Of a DNA stretch of 64,000 nucleotides, positions 25,838 through 33,781 are shown one piece after another. The notes under the pieces were generated by a model. The model saw only the letters and a program-made list of their open reading frames with translations. It was not told the DNA's origin and searched no databases. Both the position numbers and the translations under genes were made by a program. Source of the stretch: Pseudomonas sp. MAG733B (GTDB lineage: Bacteria > Pseudomonadota > Gammaproteobacteria > Pseudomonadales > Pseudomonadaceae); contig NZ_CP145732.1 of assembly GCF_036884845.1 (NCBI RefSeq), forward strand, positions 4,526,001-4,590,000. Direction: 5' to 3'. Numbering within the stretch: position 1 is the first letter of the stretch; each line of letters starts with the position of its first letter.

Positions 25838-25990
25838 GGCGGCAGCCTTTCTTGGAGTTGTGCCGTTTTTATAAACTTGATGAAACGTTTCAGCAAGCTA
25901 AAAAGCGACCCAATGCCGACGAGGTTGGCAGCGTGCAGCGAGCGCAGGGCAAACACGGTAATGTCGTTGATGGCCCAAAGCAGACCTTCG

Positions 25991-26030
25991 TGAATGTCCG
26001 CTTTGGGTCGGTTGCCGCCTCCCGGCGAGC
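25991..26030 (+). repeat. Partial dispersed intergenic repeat
   Basis: TGTCCGCTTTGGGTCGGTTGCCGCCTCCCGGCGAG matches the left half of the repeat at 60712 (TTGGGTCGGTTGCTGCCGGTCGCG). It lies between the two mutarotase-fold genes, with no gene in the 263-base gap. Confidence 0.45.
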
Positions 26031-26100
26031 GACGACTGCGTCCTCGGACGCAGCCTCGCAGGCTCGACAGCTGCTATGTGGTATGGCGAGAGTTCGGGGG

Positions 26101-27249
26101 CTATGGGGCGGAAAACTTCAGCACAACGCTCTGGGTATAAGTTTTGCCCGGGTCCAGTCGCGTTGAAGGGAAGTTCGGCTGATTCGGCGAATCCGGGTAA
26201 TGCTGAGTCTCCAGCGTGAACGCGCCCCAATGCGGATAAATCTTGCCGGCCTTGCCCTTGACCGTGCCGTCGAGGAAGTTGCCGGTGTAGAACTGCACGC
26301 CCGGTTCGCTGGTGTAGAGCTGCAAGCGACGGCCCGATTGCGGGTCGCTGACATCAGCGGCGAGCTTGCTCACGTCGCCCTTGGCGTCCAGCACCCAGTT
26401 GAAGTCAAAACCGCCCTGTTTCGGTTCAGCGAATTTCAGCTGCGGGTGATCAGCCTTGATATTTTTGCCGATGGCGGTGGGTTGGGTGAAGTCCATCGGT
26501 GTGTTGGCGACCGGTGCCAGTTCACCGGTGGGGATCAACGTGGCATTAACCGGCGTGTACTGCGACGCGTACAGGGTGGCGACCTGTTTCAGCACATCAC
26601 CATTACCGGCGCCGGCGAGGTTGAAATAGCTGTGGTTGGTCAGGTTCAGCACCGTCGGTTTATCGGTCGATGCCTTGTAGTCGATCCGCAGTTCGTTGTT
26701 CTCGGTCAGGCTGTACGTGACCTCGGTTTTCAGGTTGCCAGGAAAGCCCATTTCACCGTCAACTGACAGGTAAGTCAGGGTCACGCCGACCGAATCCTTG
26801 CTTTTGGTCGGTTGCGCTTTCCACACGTGTTTGTCGAAACCCAGCGGCCCGCCGTGCAGCGAGTTCGGGCCGTCGTTTTTCGGCACTTGATAGTGTCTTC
26901 CGTCCAGTTCGAACGTACCGTTGGCCAGGCGATTGCCGTAGCGGCCGATGGTCGCGCCAAAGTACGCGGTACCACTTTGATAACCCTGAACGTCATCGAA
27001 GCCGAGCACGATATCTTCGGACTTGCCGTCCTTTCCCGGCACCTTCAATGACTGCAGAACCCCGCCATAGGTAATGACTGTGGCTTGCAGGCCATGGCTG
27101 TTGCGCAATATGTATTGTTCGACGGGCGTGCCGTCATTGGTCTTGCCGAACGCTTTGTGTTCGGCAGACAGGCCGGCAGCCTGGGCGGAGAGAGTGGCGA
27201 TCATCAGGGACAGTCCGAGGCCGGATAGCAAGTGTCGGGATTGAAGCAT
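26101..27249 (-). CDS. galM: Exported aldose 1-epimerase (GalM-like)
   Basis: A 382-residue galactose mutarotase with a signal peptide (LSGLGLSLMIATLSAQAAG, cut near residue 25), hence periplasmic unlike E. coli GalM. It interconverts alpha and beta anomers of aldoses. Active-site segments are present: NSLHGGPLGFDKHVW and NLTNHSYFNLAG carry the two histidines, FDFNWVLD the aspartate, and TSEPGVQFYTGNFLDG the catalytic glutamate. AAGGAAGG precedes the ATG. Exported mutarotases are known in several Gram-negatives; here it may speed anomer supply to periplasmic sugar oxidation or uptake. Confidence 0.88.
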   Translation of the reverse strand: MLQSRHLLSGLGLSLMIATLSAQAAGLSAEHKAFGKTNDGTPVEQYILRNSHGLQATVITYGGVLQSLKVPGKDGKSEDIVLGFDDVQGYQSGTAYFGATIGRYGNRLANGTFELDGRHYQVPKNDGPNSLHGGPLGFDKHVWKAQPTKSKDSVGVTLTYLSVDGEMGFPGNLKTEVTYSLTENNELRIDYKASTDKPTVLNLTNHSYFNLAGAGNGDVLKQVATLYASQYTPVNATLIPTGELAPVANTPMDFTQPTAIGKNIKADHPQLKFAEPKQGGFDFNWVLDAKGDVSKLAADVSDPQSGRRLQLYTSEPGVQFYTGNFLDGTVKGKAGKIYPHWGAFTLETQHYPDSPNQPNFPSTRLDPGKTYTQSVVLKFSAP

Positions 27250-27895
27250 GGTTGACCTTCCTTTGTTGTTTTTAATAATTAGTCATACTAAATACTCAAC
27301 AAGAGAAGATTTATAGCGGCTTGCTGGAGAATATCCAACAAAAAAGCATGACTTTTTTGCCTCGCCTGTAGCGCTGCCTTGCCTCGCCGGGTCGGAAAAA
27401 ACCTCGCTGCGTAGGTGGGCCTGTCGCATCCAAGCCTCCAGAACCGTTCGGGTTTGTTCAGTGATTTCAAATTGCACTGGGTGCTGGGTTTTCTGCTGCT
27501 GCGAATCCCCGTTTGAGCTGTTGTTGTGGCCTGCCATTTAATGAGGGCGTGCAGAAGCGTGCCCGTTGCTCCGTTCCTTCGGGGGTCGACACATGTACGT
27601 GGGTTTCGTGCGCATGACCGGACTGTGGTCTGGCACGGTCGGCAGTCCAGGCTGAAGTGGACATGTGTTGATAGATCCATGAACACCGGGATCTTGGTGG
27701 GCGAAACATGTCGCCTTGTGCCAGGAGGGGCCAATCCAGCTTGCGCTACTGCTGCCACTGATAATCGCGCCTAAATTTGCCAAAGAGCTGCTGCTGACCA
27801 TACCGCTAAGTCGAGCATCAACAGGTGCTTGTGATCCTGAAGGGTGTTCAGGTCAATTCATCGCTGTTCATTCCATTAAGTTGGAGTTCACCGTT
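27250..27895. other. Gene-free 646-base gap
   Basis: Holds the galM promoter side (AT-rich 27270-27300, with TAGT-CAT-ACTA in it) and then about 550 bases in which no frame looks coding on either strand. Several 60-90 codon frames exist but have irregular composition and no family resemblance. It may be decayed sequence. The start of the next gene (27896) is set by its signal peptide. Confidence 0.5.
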
Positions 27896-28846
27896 ATGAA
27901 ACTAGCCCGTATCGTAAGCGCCACTCTCGCCTTTAGCATGCTGCTGGGCGGCACCACTATGGCTGGTCAAGCTCTGGCTGCCGACACTGCCAGCCCCCCC
28001 AAATCTGCCAGCTCCTCCCCCAACCAGTTTCTCATTGAAAAGATCAGCCCCGAATACTGGCGAGTGCAGATCAACAACCCGCCTTTCAACATATATGGCC
28101 CGGATTCTACCTTCCAGTTCGAGAAGGTGATTAGCGCGATCGAAAGCGACAGCAAACTCAAGGTGGTGGTCTTTGAAAGCAAGCTGCCTGGTTTTTTCCT
28201 AACCCACTACGACTTTGCGGAGCCTCTGCAGCGGACCCTGGAAATGCCCAACGGGAAGACCGGCCTGCCGCCCCTTCCGGACATGTTGGTACGCCTGAGC
28301 AAGTCCCCAGTGGTTTCCATCGCGATGATCAACGGCCGCGCCTCCGGCGTGGGCAGCGAACTGGCGCTGGCCAGCGATATGCGTTTTGCCAGCGACAAGG
28401 CAGTGCTTTCCCAATTTGAAATTGGCGCCGGCTTTGTCCCAGGCGGAGGCCCGATGGCGCGCCTGCCACGCCTTATCGGCCGCGGCCGTGCATTAGAGGT
28501 CTTGCTGAGCGGTAACGATATCGACGGCAAGCTGGCCGAGCGTTATGGTTACGTTAACCGCAGCTTCCCCGAAGGCGAACTGAACAGCTTCGTCGATGCT
28601 CTGGCCCGCCGCATCGCCACCTTCGACAAGCAGTCTCTGGGCGAGATCAAGGAGCTGGTGAATGTAGCTTCCCTCCCTTCAAACGAAGACATCGGCAAGG
28701 AATGGCCCGCTTTTCTCAACTCTGTTCGACGCCCTGCCGCCCAACACCATATCGGCCGCCTTATGGAACTAGGCCTGCAACAAAAAGCTGATGTGGAAAT
28801 TAACCTGCCCAAGTATACCGGCCAGGTCAGTGCCGAGAAAAACTGA
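27896..28846 (+). CDS. Exported crotonase-fold (enoyl-CoA hydratase-like) protein
   Basis: A 316-residue enoyl-CoA hydratase/isomerase-family protein carrying a signal peptide (LARIVSATLAFSMLLGGTTM, cut after ALA near residue 30). The crotonase core follows: oxyanion-hole region INGRASGVGSELALASD, and both glutamates of active hydratases, in SQFEIGAGFVPGGG and RALEVLLSGNDI. Export is odd, since CoA thioesters are cytoplasmic. Similar exported homologues are annotated in proteobacteria, with no known role as far as I know. The ATG at 27896 is favoured over longer frames because the signal peptide starts there and GGAG lies upstream. Single gene. Confidence 0.82.
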   Translation: MKLARIVSATLAFSMLLGGTTMAGQALAADTASPPKSASSSPNQFLIEKISPEYWRVQINNPPFNIYGPDSTFQFEKVISAIESDSKLKVVVFESKLPGFFLTHYDFAEPLQRTLEMPNGKTGLPPLPDMLVRLSKSPVVSIAMINGRASGVGSELALASDMRFASDKAVLSQFEIGAGFVPGGGPMARLPRLIGRGRALEVLLSGNDIDGKLAERYGYVNRSFPEGELNSFVDALARRIATFDKQSLGEIKELVNVASLPSNEDIGKEWPAFLNSVRRPAAQHHIGRLMELGLQQKADVEINLPKYTGQVSAEKN

Positions 28847-29047
28847 GGCGCGGATAACAGCAACAGTGCTGATTTTACCGGGGCTGGGCCAGGCTTAGCC
28901 CTTTACTCAAGTTGCCGATTTCAGTTTTGGAAGCCAGCCGGCGCATTGCTCCTGCTTAAAAGGCGTGGGCTTTGAGGCTTGCCTCTGGGCATTCCCTCAG
29001 GCCCCTCTGGAGAAGCCATCTCGCTACCCAAGTTCCTTTGAACCGCA

Positions 29048-29794
29048 TCAAGTCGACAAGGCAACCCGTCCTATCCCGGCAAACTCAACTTCCACTTGCA
29101 CCCCGGCCGACACCCAGTAGATACCGGTCCAGCTGCCACTAGCCACCAGGTCACCGGCTCGCAAGGGCCTGCCCAGTGCCGCAGCGTGACGCGCCAGCCA
29201 CGGCAGCGAACTCAGCGGCTCACCGAATGGATGGCTGCCAACGCCAACGAACTCAGGTTCTCCGGCCACCCGCAACGCCACCTGCTGTCTTGACCAATCC
29301 GGCATTTCCGCCAGCGTTTGCGGTGTACCCAGTATTAGCGCGCGGTTGAGTTGCTGGTCGGCCAGCCGAAGCAGTGGCGCGGCCTGATCGCCCTGAAGCC
29401 AACGCGTGCCACACAGTTCGATGCCCGGCATCCACACATCGACCGCCGCACAGGCCATGGCCAGATCGGTGTGCTGGTCGAGGTCGCGCGACAGGCGCAC
29501 GATCAGTTCTCCCTCGATCCCGAAACCGAAGGCATCGCCCGGCGGAACCTGCCATCCCGACGGGTGCACTGCAATTGCCGGCACCCCGGCGGCGCTGATC
29601 AGTCCTCCCGGAGCACCGCCCAGTTTCCAGGCCGATGGCGGCCCGGAGGCGAACCAGCCGAGGGCATCCGCTACCTGGTGCTGGACGGCATAGGCTTCGG
29701 CTTCGCTAGCCAGTTCCAAAGTTGGCAACGGTTGTTGGCGCCCCTCACGCCAACCACGAATCAGGCTGGCGGCCACCTGCGTGATCGCACTCAC
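29048..29794 (-). CDS. FAH-family hydratase (2-keto-4-pentenoate hydratase-like)
   Basis: A 248-residue protein of the fumarylacetoacetate hydrolase/2-hydroxypenta-2,4-dienoate hydratase family. The metal-binding E-x-E and D signature is visible: FGIEGELIVRL (about residue 90) and AAVDVWMPGIELCGTRW near 115-130. The substrate would be a 2-oxo acid. It overlaps by four bases with the stop of the truncated hydantoinase gene upstream, so it was the second gene of an operon whose first gene is now broken. Whether it is still transcribed is uncertain. Confidence 0.8.
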   Translation of the reverse strand: MSAITQVAASLIRGWREGRQQPLPTLELASEAEAYAVQHQVADALGWFASGPPSAWKLGGAPGGLISAAGVPAIAVHPSGWQVPPGDAFGFGIEGELIVRLSRDLDQHTDLAMACAAVDVWMPGIELCGTRWLQGDQAAPLLRLADQQLNRALILGTPQTLAEMPDWSRQQVALRVAGEPEFVGVGSHPFGEPLSSLPWLARHAAALGRPLRAGDLVASGSWTGIYWVSAGVQVEVEFAGIGRVALST

Positions 29795-30183
29795 AAATCC
29801 AACTCGGTCTTACGTCGGCGCAGTTGTGCGGGCGCCGGGCGTTCGCACGGCAGAAAGCGGCCGCGACCAGCCTCACCGCGCGGCTCGCCGTCCCAGACCA
29901 CCTCACCGCGAGACAAGGTCATGGCCGGCCAGGCGCTCAGGGTCATGCCGGCGTAAGGTGTGTAATCGACGTTGTGGTGCAGCATTTCGTTGTTCAGGTG
30001 AACCGGCTCACCTTCGTTCCAGATCACCAGGTCGGCATCAGCACCAATAGCGATGCTGCCCTTGCGCGGATACAACCCATACATCTTGGCGGCATTAGTG
30101 GAGGTCAGCGCAACAAAGCTCTGCGGGGTGATGCGCCCACTGCGCACGCCTTCGGACCAGAGCAGTGCCATGCGGGTTTCCCA
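29791..30183 (-). pseudogene. Truncated dihydropyrimidinase/hydantoinase, C-terminus only
   Basis: About 130 codons of a cyclic amidohydrolase C-terminus: ETRMALLWSEGVRSGRIT, then FVALTSTNAAKMYGLYPRKG and GADADLVIWN, a signature of D-hydantoinases. The family is about 460-490 residues, so the first three quarters, including the metal site, are gone. Frame upstream of 30183 does not continue the protein; instead a fragment of an Rrf2 regulator begins. Looks like a deletion that joined two genes. Not expected to be functional. Confidence 0.8.
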
Positions 30184-30350
30184 ACCACTAGAAATGGGGG
30201 GTGTAGGTCGGCCAGCGGTTTTGCCAACGTCCACCCTCCCCGGTGACCCTTTTCTGAGCGCACATACCCCTTGTCCCTGAACAGTGCCATGGTCCGCCGG
30301 ACCACCACCGGATTGGATGACTGCCAGAAGGTTTGAAAGTCCGCCGCGCT
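30184..30350 (-). pseudogene. Rrf2-family regulator fragment
   Basis: Minus-strand translation gives SSNPVVVRRTMALFRDKGYV, then RSEKGHRGGWTLAKPLADLH, the recognition helix and wing of Rrf2-family regulators (TNPVVVRR and SxKGxxGGW are diagnostic). Both ends are missing: no family N-terminal helix before about 30350, and the dimerisation part is replaced by the hydantoinase remnant. From 30351 to 30705 I see no recognisable gene. Confidence 0.7.
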
Positions 30351-30705
30351 CTGCAAAAGGTAATCCCAATACCGACTGGAATGAGCATGCAATACGCTGC
30401 GGTGTGGTGCTGCTGGTATTCCATCACTATGACGATCAGGCGGGCGGGTATTCGGTCAATCGTGCGCTCAAGGATAGCAAGGGAATGCTCCAGGCCTTTG
30501 AGCGCGCACTGGCAGATCACAACGCCTTGTATGGAGATGCGCCAAAACTGGAACTGGCCTTCGGAAAAACTGAAGTAAGCCTGCCTGCCAAATGCCACAC
30601 AGGAACTGCAGAGCGTCTTCACGTTCGCAACTTGTAGCGACTGGCGCAGCCGGACGCAGGCAGCGCCAGATGCTACACGTTGCGTGTCCGGCCTGCTGAT
30701 CGCCA

Positions 30706-32031
30706 CTACATGAAGCTGTAGGTGTAATTGAAGATCAACCGAGTCTGGTCCTGATCGGCAATACCCGTGTCGCTGCCCCGATAAACACCGTGACGCAACG
30801 TCGCACCAAAGCCCTTCAACGCACCTGACTGGATGACATAGTCAATGCGCATGTCGCGCTCCCATTCGGATTGATCGGCGGCACCTGTCAGGCTCTTGAT
30901 ATCCCGACCTTGAAGATAGGCAATCGACGTCTTCAGGCCAGGCACGCCCAGCCCCGCGAAGTCATAGCTGTACTGGCCGAATGTAGTGTTTTCGCCCGCG
31001 CGGGCGAATTGGTTGATCATGCTGTCAGTGAACAGGTAGAAGGCTGCACCGGCCGCGCCTTCGTTGGGCAGGCTGCCCTGATTGGCCCAGACGAAACCGC
31101 CGTCGTCGCTGACCCGTTGGTGTCCGAGCATCAGCGAGTTGCCACCCAGGGTGTAGGTGAACATGGCGCTCCAGGTGGTGTTGTCGATTTCACCTGGATG
31201 CTTTGCATAGCCGCCGTTGTTATTGAATCGGTAACCGGGATCACCATTGGCGCCGTCGCTGCTGCTTTTGAAGTAGCGCAGATCGGTCTTGAATGACTGT
31301 CCCGCGCCCAGCGGCAGCACATGGATCAGGCCACCGAAATGCTGCTGGTAGTAGTCCTCGAGGTTGGCGTAGTAGTACTGCAACATCAGGTTCGGGGTGA
31401 CCTTCCAGTCGCCGCCGGCAAAGCGGAACTGGTTGCTTTCTTCGGTTGCCCCGGCCACCGCCAGGCCTGTGTGGTTGCTCGAAGCCCGGCCCGTGACGTG
31501 TTCGATCTGCCCCGCCACCACCGTGAGGTTGTTGATTTCCTTTGAGGTCAGGATGCCGCCCTCGAAGGTTTGCGGCAGCAAGCGGCTGTCGGTCGGCACC
31601 AGAATCGGCAGGTTCGGGCTCAGCCCGCCGCCATAATGAAATTCTGTCTGCGAGAAACGTACCTTCCCATTCACCGCCGCACGGCTCCACGAACTCACCG
31701 CCGAGCCATCGGTATCGCTGGGGATGAAGCTGTTGTTGTTCGGGTGGTGACCTTTGCCGCCATCCAGCGGCACACCCAACAGTGCTTGCGCATCCAGACC
31801 AAAACCGACGGTGCCGTCGGTAAACCCGGACAGGTAATCGAGGCGAAAGCCCTGGGCCGTTTCTCGTTGATCGGCGCCACCGTCGCGGTTGTCGTTGTTG
31901 TAGTAGAACGTCCGGGCGCTGATCGAGGCTTTGCTGTCCTCAAGAAAGGCCCCGTGGGCCGGTTGCCACAGCGCCACGCTGATGGCGACGCTAGCCCATT
32001 TCAGGCTTGTGGATCGAGTGACTCTGGTCAT
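30706..32031 (-). CDS. OprD-family outer-membrane porin
   Basis: A 441-residue outer-membrane barrel of the OprD (OccD/OccK) substrate-specific porin family. Signal peptide (STSLKWASVAISVALWQPAHG), then the typical start FLEDSKASISARTFYYNND and GFRLDYLSGFTDGTVGFGLD. Ends in the aromatic beta-signal FNYTYSFM. The ATG at 32031 is the natural start of the signal peptide. It lies 131 bases after the lyase gene on the same strand and likely shares its control, so it is the probable outer-membrane entry route for the acid degraded by this cluster. Confidence 0.92.
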   Translation of the reverse strand: MTRVTRSTSLKWASVAISVALWQPAHGAFLEDSKASISARTFYYNNDNRDGGADQRETAQGFRLDYLSGFTDGTVGFGLDAQALLGVPLDGGKGHHPNNNSFIPSDTDGSAVSSWSRAAVNGKVRFSQTEFHYGGGLSPNLPILVPTDSRLLPQTFEGGILTSKEINNLTVVAGQIEHVTGRASSNHTGLAVAGATEESNQFRFAGGDWKVTPNLMLQYYYANLEDYYQQHFGGLIHVLPLGAGQSFKTDLRYFKSSSDGANGDPGYRFNNNGGYAKHPGEIDNTTWSAMFTYTLGGNSLMLGHQRVSDDGGFVWANQGSLPNEGAAGAAFYLFTDSMINQFARAGENTTFGQYSYDFAGLGVPGLKTSIAYLQGRDIKSLTGAADQSEWERDMRIDYVIQSGALKGFGATLRHGVYRGSDTGIADQDQTRLIFNYTYSFM

Positions 32032-32162
32032 GTGTACCTCTATTATTTTTATGGGTGTTCCGGGTGTACGGCTCAAATTGCAGGCGCGACGATGCCTTCT
32101 TCGTGCTCGGCCACGCAGGCGCAAAGAATGAAAACGTGTTGTTATGTTTGCTTTCGGGGTGA

Positions 32163-33086
32163 TCAGTCGATCAGCGGATTAAGCCCACTGCGTGCCACCC
32201 GACTGTGCAGTTCACGCCCCAGTGCGGCTTCGCACTGCGCGGAAATGGTCAGCATCCGTTGCAGGTCGATACCCGTGTTCACGCCCATCGATTCCAGCAG
32301 GTTGACCCAGTCTTCAGTACTCACATTGCCGGTGAACCCGGAGCCGTATTTGACCTTCGCCGGATGGCCACCGACCCCGCCGAACGCGCAGTCGAAATAG
32401 CGGGTGCCCGCTTCCAGGGCGGCCAGGTAATTGACCAGCCCGGTGGCGCGGGTGTCGTGGAAATGCGCGATCGGGGTGACTTCAGGCATGGTGCTCAACA
32501 CACTGCCAAACAACCGCCGTACGCTGTGTGGCGTGGCGACGCCCGTGGTGTCGCCGAGGGTGACGTGGGTCACGCCGAGCCGGGCGAACGCTTCGACATC
32601 CGCCAGCACCTGACTCTCGTCGACATGACCTTCAAACGGGCAACCGAATGCCACGGACACGGTGCCGATCAATCTGAATCGACCTTTCGCCGCGTCGACC
32701 ATCGCCGCGATGTTGGCCCATTGCTCGGCGCGACTGCGCTTGAGGTTGGTCTGCGAATGAGATTCGGAGGCCGATACCAACAGGCTGATTTCGTTGGCGC
32801 CGAAGCCCGCATCCAGATCGGTGATGGCCCGTTCCACTGCCCGCACGTTGGCGCAGGTCGCCTTGTAGAAAACGCCCTCAAGCCGTGGCAGGTCCGCCAG
32901 AAGCTCACTGGCATCGGCGAATTGCGGGATGACCGCCGGGTTGGAATACGAGGTCGCCTCCACGCGGGTAAAACCGGCATGGGCGAATTGCTCGATCAGC
33001 TCGCGCTTGCGCGGCATCGGGATGATCGCACTTTCGTGCTGCAAACCGTCGCGCGCGAAACACTCGCAAAGTACGACATCAGTCAT
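32163..33086 (-). CDS. HMG-CoA lyase-family enzyme
   Basis: A 307-residue DRE-TIM lyase of the hydroxymethylglutaryl-CoA lyase group, which splits HMG-CoA into acetyl-CoA and acetoacetate. The active-site start CFARDGLQHE matches the family D-G-L-Q pattern; SVAFGCPFEG, TLGDTTGVATP and HFHDTRATGLVN supply the metal histidines; the flexible loop has FGGVGGHP, where the classic enzyme has GGCPYA with a Cys. The ATG at 33086 is preceded by GGAG. Divergent from the MarR gene with a shared operator. Related aldol substrates are possible. Confidence 0.88.
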   Translation of the reverse strand: MTDVVLCECFARDGLQHESAIIPMPRKRELIEQFAHAGFTRVEATSYSNPAVIPQFADASELLADLPRLEGVFYKATCANVRAVERAITDLDAGFGANEISLLVSASESHSQTNLKRSRAEQWANIAAMVDAAKGRFRLIGTVSVAFGCPFEGHVDESQVLADVEAFARLGVTHVTLGDTTGVATPHSVRRLFGSVLSTMPEVTPIAHFHDTRATGLVNYLAALEAGTRYFDCAFGGVGGHPAKVKYGSGFTGNVSTEDWVNLLESMGVNTGIDLQRMLTISAQCEAALGRELHSRVARSGLNPLID

Positions 33087-33219
33087 GGCGTCTCCAGGTT
33101 GTAGATGATTGGCATCGTCAATTATGTTGCTTACCGCTAACATGCTGCTTTTGCTATGGCAGATACCGTCTTTCAAGTTTTATTGCCTGTTAATGAAGGC
33201 TGAGTCTCTGCCAACTTAG

Positions 33220-33232
33220 TTGACAATGTCAA
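33220..33232. promoter_or_regulatory. MarR operator candidate
   Basis: TTGACA-A-TGTCAA is a perfect 6-1-6 palindrome, 24 bases before the MarR start and 134 before the lyase start. Near-identical palindromes recur at 39140-39152 and 39161-39173 at the other end of the cluster, which makes autoregulation and a shared regulon likely. Confidence 0.65.
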
Positions 33233-33255
33233 TTTATTTAACTGAGGAAAGGTGC

Positions 33256-33774
33256 ATGCCGAAAACCACCAATACAAGCAATGGCGATCCCTCCCGAAAG
33301 CTGGGTGAGCCTCAGGATTTGCGCGACTTGATGTCGTTCCAGTTGCGTCAGTTGAGCAACCTCTACACCAAGAACACCGCCAGCGTTTACCTGCGAAAAT
33401 TCTCGCTGACCATGAACGAGTGGCGGGTCATTGCGCTGATCAACACCGCCGGCGAGTTGTCCCTCAACCGGTTGGCAGCCCAGGCGCAATTCGACAAGGG
33501 CCTCACCAGCCGTATCGTGGTCAAACTCAATGAGCGGGGCTTCGTCGAGCGCCAACCGGACCCCAGCGATGCACGGGGCATCGCACTGTCGCTGACCGAC
33601 CAGGGCAAGGCACTGGTCGATCAGGTGTTCCCGGAAGCCGTGCAGCTCAACAAACAACTGCAATCGTGCCTGACCAAAAGCGAGCGAGAGCTGTTGGCCG
33701 TGGCACTGCAAAAGCTGACCCATCAGGCCCGCGCGATGCTCGACCAGGAGCGGGAAAACGACTGGAGCGAATGA
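33256..33774 (+). CDS. MarR-family regulator
   Basis: A 172-residue winged-helix repressor. DNA-binding region LSLNRLAAQAQFDKGLTSRI and wing VERQPDPSDARGIALSLTDQG are MarR hallmarks. The ATG at 33256 has a strong GAGGAAAGG site; an in-frame upstream ATG at 33220 falls inside the palindrome and is unlikely. It is divergent from the lyase-OprD genes and converges, eight bases apart, with the end of the acyl-CoA operon. Likely released by a CoA thioester or free acid of the pathway, as for other catabolic MarR proteins (inference). Confidence 0.9.
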   Translation: MPKTTNTSNGDPSRKLGEPQDLRDLMSFQLRQLSNLYTKNTASVYLRKFSLTMNEWRVIALINTAGELSLNRLAAQAQFDKGLTSRIVVKLNERGFVERQPDPSDARGIALSLTDQGKALVDQVFPEAVQLNKQLQSCLTKSERELLAVALQKLTHQARAMLDQERENDWSE

Positions 33775-33781
33775 CGCGCCG

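Noticed and set aside
24578..25993. A 471-codon plus-strand open frame
   Set aside because: Antisense to the exported DUF4432 gene and extends past both its ends without any recognisable domain.
30188..30706. A 172-codon minus-strand frame upstream of the hydantoinase remnant
   Set aside because: Only the portion covering the Rrf2 fragment, in another frame, makes sense. The rest has no family resemblance and runs up to the end of the OprD gene.
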